A stretch of 64,000 nucleotides of DNA. Source: Roseobacter sinensis (GTDB lineage: Bacteria > Pseudomonadota > Alphaproteobacteria > Rhodobacterales > Rhodobacteraceae). The stretch lies in NCBI RefSeq assembly GCF_025755255.1, contig NZ_JALIEB010000001.1, forward strand, positions 372,001 to 436,000. Reading direction: 5' to 3'. The notes below the pieces were generated by a model that was given only the letters and a program-made list of their open reading frames with translations, was not told where the DNA came from and did no database searches. Positions 52,288-63,761 of this stretch are shown here, in pieces. Made by a program: the position numbers and the translations under genes. Position 1 is the first letter of the stretch. Each line of letters opens with the position of its first letter.

Positions 52288-52932
52288 ATGGTAAAGGCAG
52301 CAGAGCTTCCCGATACAATTGCGATTTTTCCGCTTCCCGGCGCTTTGCTCCTGCCGCGGGCACGGCTGCCGCTACATATTTTCGAGCCGCGCTACCTGCA
52401 GATGCTCGAAGACGCGCTCAAGACCTCCACCCGGCTGATCGGAATGATCCAGCCCAATGAAGTGCCCGGGCGAAGCGGAAGCGGGCTGCACTCTATCGGT
52501 TGTGCGGGCCGGATCATGCAGTTCTCCGAAACGGAAGACGGGCGATACCTGATCACGCTTGGGGGGATCTCGCGGTTCCGGGTTGTCCAGGAAATTCAGG
52601 GGTTCACGCCCTATCGCCGCTGCGATGTGAAGTGGGACGGCTTTGACCGCGATCTGGGCCCGGAAGAGCAGGACACGGGCTTTAACAGGTCCGAGTTCAT
52701 GACGCTGCTGGGCCGCTATTTCGATGCCCGGCAGCTCTCGGCGGATTGGGATACGCTGAAGGAAGCTGACGACGAGCTGCTGATCAACTCCCTGTCGATG
52801 ATGCTGGATTTCGACCCCGAGGACAAACAGGCGCTGCTCGAAGCACCATCCCTGCCGACGCGCCGCGAGACGCTGATCACGCTGATTGAATATCAGCTGA
52901 GGGGCGGCAGCGAGACCGAGATGATTCAATGA
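52288..52932 (+). CDS. LON peptidase N-terminal-domain protein
   Basis: A 214-residue free-standing copy of the Lon substrate-binding domain. Blocks: [80 protein letters not shown] and [16 protein letters not shown]. No ATPase or protease domain follows. Such proteins are widespread; their role is unclear. It overlaps the Trm112 gene by 4 nt (ATGA) and follows the thioredoxin-TPR gene by 27 nt, probably one operon. Confidence 0.92.
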   Translation: MVKAAELPDTIAIFPLPGALLLPRARLPLHIFEPRYLQMLEDALKTSTRLIGMIQPNEVPGRSGSGLHSIGCAGRIMQFSETEDGRYLITLGGISRFRVVQEIQGFTPYRRCDVKWDGFDRDLGPEEQDTGFNRSEFMTLLGRYFDARQLSADWDTLKEADDELLINSLSMMLDFDPEDKQALLEAPSLPTRRETLITLIEYQLRGGSETEMIQ

Positions 52933-53114
52933 CGGAAAACACCACCGGGTTCGACCGCCGGATGCTGGAGGCGCTCATCTGTCCGCGCAGCCAGACCACC
53001 TTGAAATACGACGCGGAGCGGCAGGAACTGATCTCCACCACCGCCAATCTCGCCTATCCAATCCGCAACGGCATTCCGGTCATGCTGGTCGATGAGGCGC
53101 GGGTGCTCGACTAA
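52929..53114 (+). CDS. Trm112-family (YbaR-like) small protein
   Basis: A 61-residue protein with the Trm112 pattern [37 protein letters not shown] and [13 protein letters not shown]. Eukaryotic Trm112 activates methyltransferases; bacterial forms are uncharacterised. Only one of the usual zinc cysteines is present. It is coupled to the Lon-N gene by ATGA. Its TAA stop is the second to fourth bases of repeat copy B. Confidence 0.9.
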   Translation: MTENTTGFDRRMLEALICPRSQTTLKYDAERQELISTTANLAYPIRNGIPVMLVDEARVLD

Positions 53115-53217
53115 AGCAATTCGCCTTGAACTTGAACCACCTATCGCTGTCTGATTTCAATGAAATCACCGCAATAGGTGACATATCCTGTCTCGGGTCA
53201 AAGGCGAAACGCTCTAG
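53111..53217. repeat. 107-bp palindromic repeat, copy B (inverted relative to copy A)
   Basis: Read on the minus strand it starts CTAGAGCGTTTCGCCTTTGA and ends GGCGAATTGCTTTAG; the tip is TGATTTCATTGAAATCA and the mid-arms CACCTATTGC / GCGATAGGTG. Outer arms pair at 15 of 20 positions. It matches copy A without gaps. Its CTAAAGC end provides the TAA stop of the Trm112 gene, the same relation as copy A has to lpxK. It lies between convergent genes. Confidence 0.75.
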
Positions 53218-53218
53218 A

Positions 53219-53255
53219 ACGCGTCCGGTGTCGGGCCAGTCGAAACCGGACGCGT
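53219..53255. terminator. hairpin before the end of the ubiH-like gene
   Basis: A perfect 11-bp stem ACGCGTCCGGT / ACCGGACGCGT with a 15-nt loop lies between repeat copy B and the stop of the minus-strand hydroxylase gene. There is no clear T tract on either strand. Together with the repeat it probably ends transcription from both sides. Confidence 0.5.
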
Positions 53256-54481
53256 CAGAGCGGCTTGCCTTGCAGAAGTCGGGGGAGATCCCCGGTCAGC
53301 CCGGCGGCCTCGCGGATGAAGCCGCGTCGCAGCGCGGGGATGCTTGAGACCAGCCCCATGCCCAGATCGCGCAGGCCGCGCACGACGGAACTGTCGTTTG
53401 AAAACAGCCGGTTGAAAGTATCTGTGGCAAGCGCCAGGCTCGCATTGTCGAACCGTCGCCACTGTTGGTACCTGCCGAGCACCGATGCCGCACCAACGTC
53501 TTCGCCCCGACGCGCGGCGTCACAAATCACATCCGCAAGGGCCGCGATGTCGCGGATGCCGGCATTCAGCCCTTGGCCTGCAATCGGGTGTATGCCGTGT
53601 GCCGCATCGCCCACCAGCGCCACCCGCGGCGCGATCAGCGCATTGGCGAGCGACAGAGACAGCGGATAGGTGAACCGCGCTCCGGCCAGCGAGATCTCTC
53701 CCAGGAAGCTGCCGAAGCGGGGGCGGAGCACATCCAGATACTCGGCCTCTGGCAGGGCGTTGATGGCCCGGGCGGTCTCGTCGGTCTCGCTCCAGACGAT
53801 GGACGAGCGGTCACCGGTGAGCGGCAGGATCGCCAGCGGCCCGGGCGGCATGAAGAACTGATGCGCAACCCCATGGTGGGGCAGCGCATGTTTCACGGCA
53901 CAGACCAGTGCCGTTTGGCCGTATCCCCAACCGGTTCGTCCGATCCCGGCGCGTTCGGCGGTGCCCGAGCCGCGCCCGTCACAGCCGATCAGAAGCCGCG
54001 CGCTGACCATCTTGCCCGAGGCCAGTTCAACGCGCACGCCGGTCGCCTCGACCGTCTGGGCCACGACCTCGTCCCCGTTGATCTGGCGGATCGCCTTTTG
54101 CGCCTTGACCGCATCGAGAAGCGCGGGCCGCAGGTGCCGATCTTCGACCATGTGACCCATCGGGCCTTCTTCGATCTCCGCATGATCGAAGTGCATGAAG
54201 AAGGGTGACGGTCCGTCCCCCGCGCGCCCATCGGTGACCTTGATCTCGAGGATCGGCTGCGCCACCTCCTCGAGGGTATCCCAAAGGCCCAAGGCCTTGA
54301 AAAGACGCGTGGATGTCAGCGCCATCGCATAGGAGCGGCCGTCAAAGCCGGCACTCTTGCGGGTCTTGAGCGGCAGCGCGTCAATCAGTGTGACGCTCTG
54401 CCCGGCGCTGGCGAGCGCAAGCGCGAGGGCCGGGCCATTCAAGCCTCCGCCGACGATGATGATGTAGCTGTCGAAGTTCAT
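53255..54481 (-). CDS. UbiH/UbiF-type FAD-dependent ubiquinone hydroxylase
   Basis: A 408-residue flavin monooxygenase of the ubiquinone pathway group. N-terminal FAD fold: SYIIIVGGGLNGPALALALA; middle block ARLLIGCDGRGSGTAERAGI; C-terminal FAD motif VALVGDAAHGIHPIAGQGLN followed by GIRDIAALADVI. It hydroxylates the ring of a ubiquinone precursor; which position (UbiH, UbiF or UbiL role) cannot be told by motif. The ATG at 54481 starts the FAD fold; the frame upstream is open but not protein-like. Confidence 0.9.
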   Translation of the reverse strand: MNFDSYIIIVGGGLNGPALALALASAGQSVTLIDALPLKTRKSAGFDGRSYAMALTSTRLFKALGLWDTLEEVAQPILEIKVTDGRAGDGPSPFFMHFDHAEIEEGPMGHMVEDRHLRPALLDAVKAQKAIRQINGDEVVAQTVEATGVRVELASGKMVSARLLIGCDGRGSGTAERAGIGRTGWGYGQTALVCAVKHALPHHGVAHQFFMPPGPLAILPLTGDRSSIVWSETDETARAINALPEAEYLDVLRPRFGSFLGEISLAGARFTYPLSLSLANALIAPRVALVGDAAHGIHPIAGQGLNAGIRDIAALADVICDAARRGEDVGAASVLGRYQQWRRFDNASLALATDTFNRLFSNDSSVVRGLRDLGMGLVSSIPALRRGFIREAAGLTGDLPRLLQGKPL

Positions 54482-54564
54482 AGGTCTCAATAGGGTGCGG
54501 GGCGGGGGATTGTCCATGCGCGCTTGCGTCGCTACCGTCGCGCGGGGCAGAGCAGGAGCAGAAC

Positions 54565-55893
54565 ATGCAAGGATGGCTGGAGATGACGGCGGCGGATCTC
54601 GGACGGGGGATCGCCGCGGGCGAGATCGAGCCGGTCGCGCTGACCCGGGCCTATCTCGACGCCATCGAAGGCCACGCCCTGAAAGACGACATCTACGCGC
54701 GTGTGACGCCAGAGCGTGCACTGGCCGAAGCCGCCGCCGCCGGCGCCCGTGCGGCCTCCGGCCAACGGTTGTCCCTGCTCGATGGCGTGCCTATCAGCTG
54801 GAAGGACCTCTTCGACACCGCCGGAATTCCCACCGAGGCGGGTTCCAAGCTGTTGGAGGGCCGCGTGCCGGTGGCGGACGCGCGGGTGCTGGCCAATGCG
54901 ACGGCTGCGGGGCTCGTCTGTCTGGGCAAAACCCATATGTCCGAGCTTGCCTTCTCCGGGCTTGGCTACAATCCGAACACCGGTACGCCGCCCTGCGTGA
55001 ACGATCCCGACGCGGTGCCGGGCGGGTCATCGTCGGGGGCCGCGGCCTCGGTGGCCTTTGGGCTCGCGGCGGCGGGCATTGGCTCCGATACCGGGGGATC
55101 GGTGCGTGTTCCGTCCGTATGGAACGATCTCGTGGGGCTCAAGACCACCTCCGGGCGCCTGAGTCTCGAAGGTGTGGTGCCGCTGGCGCTGAAGTTCGAT
55201 ACCGTCGGCCCGCTCTGCCGCTCTGTCGAGGATGCCGCCCTTCTGATGGCCGCGCTGGAGGGGCGTCAGCCGCCTGATTTGACCGGGGCAACCCTTCAGG
55301 GGCGGCGCTTTGCGGTGCTCAAGACCGTCGCGCTTGACGATCTGCGCGAAGATCCGATGGAGGCGTTCCAGACAGCGCTTCTGAAATTCACCACCGCCGG
55401 CGCATCGGTCGAGCACATCGAGGTGCCCGAGATCCAAACGGCGATGGAGCAGGCAAGTTGTCTCTATACGTCAGAGGCTTACGGTCTCTGGCGTGATGTG
55501 ATCGAGGCCAACCCGGACGCCATGTTCCAAGAGATTCTCGACCGCTTCAGGCTGGGGAAGACCTATTCCGGGCCCGACTACGTCGCGGCCTGGGCAGCCC
55601 TCGACGCCGCGCGAGCTGCCTATGATCGGGCGACCTGCGCCTATGACGCCGTCCTGCTGCCGACCGCGGCGATCCTGCCGCCCAAGCTGGCGCGTCTGAA
55701 CACGGATCACGATTACTATGTGCGGGAAAACCTGCTGACCCTGCGCAACACGCGGATCGGCAATCTGATGGGGCTTTGCGCGCTGACACTGCCCACGGGT
55801 GTGCCCAGCTCTGGGGTCATGATGATGGTGCCGCCAAACAGCGAAGAGGCTCTTTTGCGGCTTGGCGTGGCAGCCGAGACCGCCTTGGCCTAA
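54565..55893 (+). CDS. amidase-signature family hydrolase
   Basis: A 442-residue enzyme with the Ser-cisSer-Lys triad: Lys in LLDGVPISWKDLFDTAG, the Ser-rich block AVPGGSSSGAAASVAFGLAA, and GIGSDTGGSVRVPSVWNDLV with the nucleophilic Ser. Family members hydrolyse amides, including GatA; here there is no gatB/gatC context and the length is shorter than GatA, so it is probably a catabolic amidase. The start has GAGCAG a few nt upstream. Its natural amide is unknown. Confidence 0.9.
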   Translation: MQGWLEMTAADLGRGIAAGEIEPVALTRAYLDAIEGHALKDDIYARVTPERALAEAAAAGARAASGQRLSLLDGVPISWKDLFDTAGIPTEAGSKLLEGRVPVADARVLANATAAGLVCLGKTHMSELAFSGLGYNPNTGTPPCVNDPDAVPGGSSSGAAASVAFGLAAAGIGSDTGGSVRVPSVWNDLVGLKTTSGRLSLEGVVPLALKFDTVGPLCRSVEDAALLMAALEGRQPPDLTGATLQGRRFAVLKTVALDDLREDPMEAFQTALLKFTTAGASVEHIEVPEIQTAMEQASCLYTSEAYGLWRDVIEANPDAMFQEILDRFRLGKTYSGPDYVAAWAALDAARAAYDRATCAYDAVLLPTAAILPPKLARLNTDHDYYVRENLLTLRNTRIGNLMGLCALTLPTGVPSSGVMMMVPPNSEEALLRLGVAAETALA

Positions 55894-55998
55894 AAGCCAC
55901 AAACCAGCACAAAACTGCGCGTTTTTCTGGACGCAGCCGGTGCGCTTGGGTAGGTTGAGGCAAACGGGGCGTACATGATCCCGATCTGAGGCAGTTTG

Positions 55999-57183
55999 AT
56001 GGTGTATCCTGAGCGGTTTTCGAACCTTCCGGCACATGCGTGGCCGCGCTTGCGCGCGTTGCTCGACGTCCATGAGGGCGGCGGGCCGACCATTCACATG
56101 ACCATTGGCGAGCCCAAACACGCCTTTCCTGCCTGGGTTATGGACGTGATTTCCGAGAACGCGGGCGGATTCAACAATTACCCGCCGAACGATGGCACAC
56201 CCGAGTTGCGTGCGGCGATCGCTGGCTTCGTGCAGCGCCGCTATGGCGTGCCGCTGGACCCGGACCGCAACGTCATGACGCTGAACGGCACGCGCGAGGG
56301 GCTCTACAACGCGGTCATGGCGCTCTGCCCGGAGGCCAAGGGCGGCAAACGCCCGGCGATCCTGATGCCGAACCCCTTCTATCAGGTCTATATGATTGCA
56401 GCCCTTTCGGTCGATGCCGACCCGATCATGGTGCCGGCAACGCGGGAAAACGGCCACCTGCCTGATTTTTCCAGCGTTTCCAAGGACGTGCTGAACCGCA
56501 CCACGGCGGTCTACATCTGTTCACCCGCGAACCCGCAGGGGGCCGTGGCCTCGCGGGAATACTGGCAGGAGCTGATCGCGCTGGCCGAGCAGTATGATTT
56601 CAAGATCTTCGCGGATGAGTGCTATTCCGAGATCTACCGGGACAGCCCGCCCGTTGGCGCTCTGCAAGTGGCACATGAGCAGGGGGCGGACCTCAACCGC
56701 GTGGTGATTTTCCACTCGCTGTCGAAACGCTCTAACCTGCCAGGCCTGCGTTCGGGCTTCGTGGCGAGCGGTGCAGAGAACATGCGCGAGATCCAGCAGC
56801 TGCGGAATTTCGCAGGCACGCCGCTGCCGCAGCCCTTGCAGGCCGCCGCTGCGGCCGTCTGGAATGACGAGGCGCATGTGGAAGAGAACCGCGCGCTTTA
56901 CGTCGAGAAATACGAGCTGGCGGATCGCATTCTTGGCAATGTGCCGGGCTATGCGAGCCCCGAAGCCGGGTTTTTCCTGTGGCTGCCGGTGGAGAATGAC
57001 GAGGCAGCCGCGGTGAAGCTCTGGCGCGAAACCGGCGTGCGGGTGCTGCCGGGCGGCTATCTCGCGCAGGATTGGGACGGCAGCAACCCGGGGCAAGGAT
57101 ACATCAGGGCCGCGATGGTGGCCCCAAAGGCGGAGACGGAGCGCGGGATCGAACTGATCCGCGACTGCCTCTACCGGTCGTAG
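55999..57183 (+). CDS. class I/II aminotransferase (DapC-like)
   Basis: A 394-residue PLP enzyme. Blocks: IHMTIGEPKHAFPAWVMDVI, NNYPPNDGTPELRAAIAGFV, LMPNPFYQVYMIAAL, YICSPANPQGAVASREYWQE, FADECYSEIYRDSPPVG and HSLSKRSNLPGLRSGFVASG with the PLP lysine. It resembles succinyldiaminopimelate aminotransferases of alphaproteobacteria (lysine and peptidoglycan synthesis); other substrates are possible. A TTG just before the ATG is not needed. It lies 18 nt upstream of ftsK. Confidence 0.88.
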   Translation: MVYPERFSNLPAHAWPRLRALLDVHEGGGPTIHMTIGEPKHAFPAWVMDVISENAGGFNNYPPNDGTPELRAAIAGFVQRRYGVPLDPDRNVMTLNGTREGLYNAVMALCPEAKGGKRPAILMPNPFYQVYMIAALSVDADPIMVPATRENGHLPDFSSVSKDVLNRTTAVYICSPANPQGAVASREYWQELIALAEQYDFKIFADECYSEIYRDSPPVGALQVAHEQGADLNRVVIFHSLSKRSNLPGLRSGFVASGAENMREIQQLRNFAGTPLPQPLQAAAAAVWNDEAHVEENRALYVEKYELADRILGNVPGYASPEAGFFLWLPVENDEAAAVKLWRETGVRVLPGGYLAQDWDGSNPGQGYIRAAMVAPKAETERGIELIRDCLYRS

Positions 57184-57201
57184 ATAACGAGGGATCAGAG
57201 C

Positions 57202-60006
<2,805 letters not shown>

Positions 60007-60124
60007 GCCTCGCGCGTTACCTCCGAACTCACAGCGAATTGCGGCGGCGCAGGACCGCTGCTATCGCATATCATCCCCTGCCGACCTATGTCGGAGGGGA
60101 CATCGGATGCGCGAGGAGCCCTTG

Positions 60125-60730
60125 ATGACACGTCTGGTCCCGGCCATTGCGGCCTTTTTGATGAGTATCGCGGCGGCGGGCTCGGCTGTGGCCGAGAAGC
60201 TGCCGCTCAATGAGATCTCCGCCTATCTGAACAGTCTGAAGACGGCGCAAGGTGCCTTCACTCAGATCAACGATGACGGGTCGATCAGCACGGGCACGCT
60301 CTACATCAGCCGCCCTGGGAAGATGCGGTTCGAATATGATCCGCCGGAACAGGCGCTGGTGCTGGCCAGCGCCAATGCGGTCGTGATTATTGACAAGAAG
60401 TCAAACCAGCCGCCCGAGACCTATCCGCTCAGCCGCACGCCGCTGTCGCTCATCCTGGCGCGCCAGGTCAACCTGGGCCAGGCGCGAATGGTGATCGGGC
60501 ATGACTATGACGGAACGGCGACGATCGTGACGGCGCAGGACCCGAACAACGCCGAATACGGCACCATCCAGATGAGCTTTACCGACAACCCGGTGCAACT
60601 GCGGCAATGGGTGATCAACGATGCCAATGGCGGTCAGACCACCGTGGTCCTGGGGGCGTTCGAGACGGGCGTGAGCCTGCGCAACACCCTCTTTGATCCG
60701 GGTGTCGCGCTGCGTGAACAGGAACGCTGA
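60125..60730 (+). CDS. lolA: outer-membrane lipoprotein carrier protein LolA
   Basis: A 201-residue periplasmic chaperone that ferries lipoproteins to the outer membrane. Signal peptide LVPAIAAFLMSIAAAGSAVA; then the LolA pattern EISAYLNSLKTAQGAFTQIN, GTLYISRPGKMRFEYDPPEQ, LVLASANAVVIIDKKSNQ and YPLSRTPLSLILARQVNL. The ATG at 60125 is preferred over 60107 because GAGGAG lies 9 nt upstream of it. It follows ftsK by 118 nt. Confidence 0.93.
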   Translation: MTRLVPAIAAFLMSIAAAGSAVAEKLPLNEISAYLNSLKTAQGAFTQINDDGSISTGTLYISRPGKMRFEYDPPEQALVLASANAVVIIDKKSNQPPETYPLSRTPLSLILARQVNLGQARMVIGHDYDGTATIVTAQDPNNAEYGTIQMSFTDNPVQLRQWVINDANGGQTTVVLGAFETGVSLRNTLFDPGVALREQER

Positions 60731-60735
60731 GCGGT

Positions 60736-61320
60736 TCAGCGCAGACCGCAGGTGGCGAGTTGTGCCTGGTAGACATCGGCGCGGGCGTCGACCTTGTTGG
60801 CCACATCCAGCAACCAGGACTTGCGATTGTAGCTGCCGCGGGCATAGCCGGTGTGGCCTTCATGATAGGCGAGGTACTGGTTGCGCGCGTCCGTGAGCGG
60901 AATTCCGTTTTTCGAGCGGCTGGTGACCATGTACCACCCCATGAAGTCCGAGGCGTCGCGGATCCGGTCGCGGCGGGCAAATCGCTTGCCGGTGGACTTC
61001 TTGTAGTCATCCCACGTGCCATCGAGCGCCTGTGCATAGCCATAGGCACTGGAGACGCGCCCCATGGGAATCACGCCAAGCGCGTAGCGGTAGGGTGTGC
61101 GCGCGTTGGAAATGAACTTGCTTTCCTGATGCATGGTCGCCATCTGGACATGCACCGGAACGCCCCATTTCCGCTCGGTGCGCTGGAATGCCTTGAGATA
61201 TTCGGGGCGCTCGTCGGCGATTCTGCACGCGTCATCCAGATGCCGCGGTGCCGTGCCCTGGCCGCCCCCGCAGGAGGCCACCAAAACAACCAGTGCCAAA
61301 GCGCGAAGAGTTCTGCTCAT
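60736..61320 (-). CDS. lytic transglycosylase-like (SLT domain) lipoprotein
   Basis: A 194-residue exported protein with lipobox (LALVVLVASCGGGQ). The domain shows FQRTERKWGVPVHVQMATMH, QESKFISNARTPY with the catalytic Glu, SSAYGYAQALDGTWDDYKK, and NQYLAYHEGHTGYARGSY. This fits SLT-type murein transglycosylases, which cleave peptidoglycan glycan strands. It is convergent with lolA, 5 nt apart. Confidence 0.88.
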   Translation of the reverse strand: MSRTLRALALVVLVASCGGGQGTAPRHLDDACRIADERPEYLKAFQRTERKWGVPVHVQMATMHQESKFISNARTPYRYALGVIPMGRVSSAYGYAQALDGTWDDYKKSTGKRFARRDRIRDASDFMGWYMVTSRSKNGIPLTDARNQYLAYHEGHTGYARGSYNRKSWLLDVANKVDARADVYQAQLATCGLR

Positions 61321-61569
61321 CTGCCTCTCGCTTCTCTTATATGTTTTTCCACAGCTTAGCTGAAAATGACCGCTTGGGGAATCACGTTTTACGTGTCTTG
61401 ACCCGGAACGCCATGTTTTTAGTCACTTCTTGCCGAACGGCACGATCAGCGGGCCGTCGCCGAGACTGTCAGCGGTAGCATCACAAACTGTTTCGCAAGA
61501 TTCGCATGCTGTGATTGGACAAATCGCACTTGAACCGTTTAGGCTCGATCGGTAAGGGGCTTGTTTGTG

Positions 61570-61896
61570 ATGTTAAGTACGCGTGCGAAATACCACCTCG
61601 GACAGGTTGTCCGACACAAGAAGCACCCCTTTCGCGGGGTGATCTTTGACGTTGATCCGGAGTTTGCCAATACCGAGGAATGGTACGAGGCGATCCCCGA
61701 AGACAGCCGTCCCGCGAAGGAGCAGCCCTACTATCATCTTCTGGCGGAGAATGAGCAGAGCTACTATGTGGCCTATGTCTCCGAGCAGAACCTGATCGCG
61801 GATTATTCCGGCGAACCCGTGGATCACCCGGATATTCCCGATCTCTTCGGGCCGTTCCAGGACGGCACCTACCCGCTTCACTTCCAGCTGAATTGA
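61570..61896 (+). CDS. hspQ: heat shock protein HspQ
   Basis: A 108-residue protein matching HspQ/YccV: STRAKYHLGQVVRHKKHPFR, GVIFDVDPEFANTEEWYEA, PYYHLLAENEQSYYVAYVSE and QNLIADYSGEPVDHPDI. HspQ binds hemimethylated oriC in some species and acts as a Lon specificity factor. The ATG at 61570 has AAGGGG 11-16 nt upstream, an unusually long spacing; GTG at 61567 is an alternative. CTTGAA at 61529 could be a heat-shock -35 element, but I see no matching -10. Confidence 0.93.
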   Translation: MLSTRAKYHLGQVVRHKKHPFRGVIFDVDPEFANTEEWYEAIPEDSRPAKEQPYYHLLAENEQSYYVAYVSEQNLIADYSGEPVDHPDIPDLFGPFQDGTYPLHFQLN

Positions 61897-61935
61897 GCTG
61901 AAGAGGGGCGGCCAGACGCGCATCCCATCTGCCGG

Positions 61936-63510
61936 TCAATAGCCGAGCGCGCAGCCGTCCTTGCGGGGGTCGCTGGCGCCTTCCAGCACACCATCTTCGC
62001 GGATCAGGATCGCCTGTGCGCCGCCGATCGGCGTCTCGGGGATGCTGACGTCGTGGCCCATGTCCGCAAGCTCTTGCCGGACATTGTCCGAATACCCCCG
62101 CTCGACCTTCATGTCACCGCGGTCGGAGAAGGCCCGCGGCAAGTCGATGGCAGCCTGCGGGTCCATTCCGAAATCTTCGACATTCGAGACAACGCGCGCG
62201 TGTCCGTTGGGCTGGTACGCCCCGCCCATCACGCCGAACGGCATCACCACCGTCCCATTGCGGCGCAGCATGCCCGGAATGATGGTGTGCATCGGGCGTT
62301 TGCCGCCCTTCAGTTCATTCGGGTGACCTTCCTCCAGCGTGAAGCCCGACCCGCGGTTTTGAAGCAGGATGCCGAATTTCTCGGATGCGATCCCGGAGCC
62401 GAAGCCGTTGAAGATCGAGTAAATGAGCGAGACGGACATGCCGTCGCGGTCAACGGTGGTGATATAGATCGTGTCCTTGTGAATGTTTTCCGAAATTTGC
62501 GTCGCATCCGGCATGGCACGTTTCGGGTCGATCAGATTCGCGAGCGCTTTTGCTGTGTCCAAGCTGAGCATGTGGTCGAGCCGGGTCGTGTAGTCCGCAT
62601 CAGCGAGAAAACGATTGCGGGCGTCGTAGGCGAGCTTGGCCGCCTCAGCCTCGATATGGGTGCGCGCCGTGCCGAGCGGATCCATGCCGGCGATGTCGAA
62701 CTCGGCAAGGATGTTGAGCATCAGAAGCGCCGTCGCCCCATGCCCGTTGGGCGGATGTTCGACGATCTCAACATCCTTGTACGTCCCCACGATCGGTGTT
62801 GTCGGCGTGCAGGCGGCCTCGGCAAAGTCGGCCAGCGTGTGACGACCGCCAAGGGCGGCCAGCGTCTGCACCATGTCTTCGGCCACCTCACCGGCGTAGA
62901 ACCCGTCGCGGCCGGATTTGGCGACGCGGCGCAGAACCTCCGCCTGCTGCGGCGCGCGAAAGAGCTGCCCCACCCGGGGCACCTTGCCGTCGATCAGATA
63001 GTAGTCGCGCCCGGCACCCTGCAGCACGTCCGCATCGGTGCCCCAGTCGAAAGCCGCGCGCGGGGCGACCGGCACGCCCTGTTCCGCCGCCGCGATGGCT
63101 GGCGCGAGCAGGGTGTCGAGCCCCAGCCGCCCAACCGTCTGCGACAGGTGGCAGAACGCATCAATGGCGCCCGGTATGGTCACGGAGTGCGGGCTTTGAA
63201 TGTCCACAGTGCGCGCGCCGGTTGCGCGCAGGTCGGCGGCGTCGAGCGCGGCGGGCGCGCGCCCGGACCCGTTGAGCGCCTGCACGTCACCGTCACCCTG
63301 CTGCCAGAGGACGAAGCAATCGCCGCCGATACCGGTCATTTGCGGCTCGCAAATCCCAAGAACCAGCGCGCCGGCGATGGCTGCATCCATCGCATTGCCG
63401 CCACGCTCGAGGATGTCGATGGCAGTCTTGGCCCCCAGCGGGTGCGAGGTGGCACACATGCCGTTGGTGGCCAATACGGGCGAACGCCCGGGGAAATGGA
63501 AATCGCGCAT
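61936..63510 (-). CDS. ggt: gamma-glutamyltransferase family protein
   Basis: A 524-residue Ntn hydrolase that cuts glutathione-type gamma-glutamyl bonds in the periplasm after self-cleavage. Blocks: GMCATSHPLGAKTAIDILER, GGNAMDAAIAGALVLGICEP and MTGIGGDCFVLWQQGDGDVQ; the cleavage site Thr in NIHKDTIYITTVDRDGMSVS; and HTIIPGMLRRNGTVVMPFGV. The ATG at 63510 starts the family-like sequence; no clear signal peptide is present, so the protein may be cytoplasmic or start elsewhere. Some relatives are oxamate amidohydrolases, which also lack signals. Confidence 0.9.
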   Translation of the reverse strand: MRDFHFPGRSPVLATNGMCATSHPLGAKTAIDILERGGNAMDAAIAGALVLGICEPQMTGIGGDCFVLWQQGDGDVQALNGSGRAPAALDAADLRATGARTVDIQSPHSVTIPGAIDAFCHLSQTVGRLGLDTLLAPAIAAAEQGVPVAPRAAFDWGTDADVLQGAGRDYYLIDGKVPRVGQLFRAPQQAEVLRRVAKSGRDGFYAGEVAEDMVQTLAALGGRHTLADFAEAACTPTTPIVGTYKDVEIVEHPPNGHGATALLMLNILAEFDIAGMDPLGTARTHIEAEAAKLAYDARNRFLADADYTTRLDHMLSLDTAKALANLIDPKRAMPDATQISENIHKDTIYITTVDRDGMSVSLIYSIFNGFGSGIASEKFGILLQNRGSGFTLEEGHPNELKGGKRPMHTIIPGMLRRNGTVVMPFGVMGGAYQPNGHARVVSNVEDFGMDPQAAIDLPRAFSDRGDMKVERGYSDNVRQELADMGHDVSIPETPIGGAQAILIREDGVLEGASDPRKDGCALGY

Positions 63511-63761
63511 GGGTGATCCTCGACAGTCGGTTCCGAAGCAACCTAGCCATGCGCGCGCCGATGTCCATGGCGCGGTGTCGATCAGATGTGGGAGGGTAAA
63601 GTCCTCGACGCCGCGCACTGGGTGGGGGCTATTACGCACGGCGCCGAGGGAAGCTATATGCAGCTACCCTCTCTGTATGCAAAACGATCAAGGCGGCAAT
63701 ATGATTGCAACGGGGCGCTTTGAGGGAAGAATGCGGAGGAATTAAGGCCCGGGTTATCGCA

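Noticed and set aside
56716-56732. Third copy of the palindromic repeat, suggested by gaaacgctcta
   Set aside because: It is only an 11-bp match inside the aminotransferase coding sequence (SLSKRSN), with no matching arms around it.
61529-61560. Heat-shock sigma-factor promoter for hspQ (CTTGAA at 61529)
   Set aside because: The -35-like hexamer is present but no acceptable -10 lies at the needed spacing.
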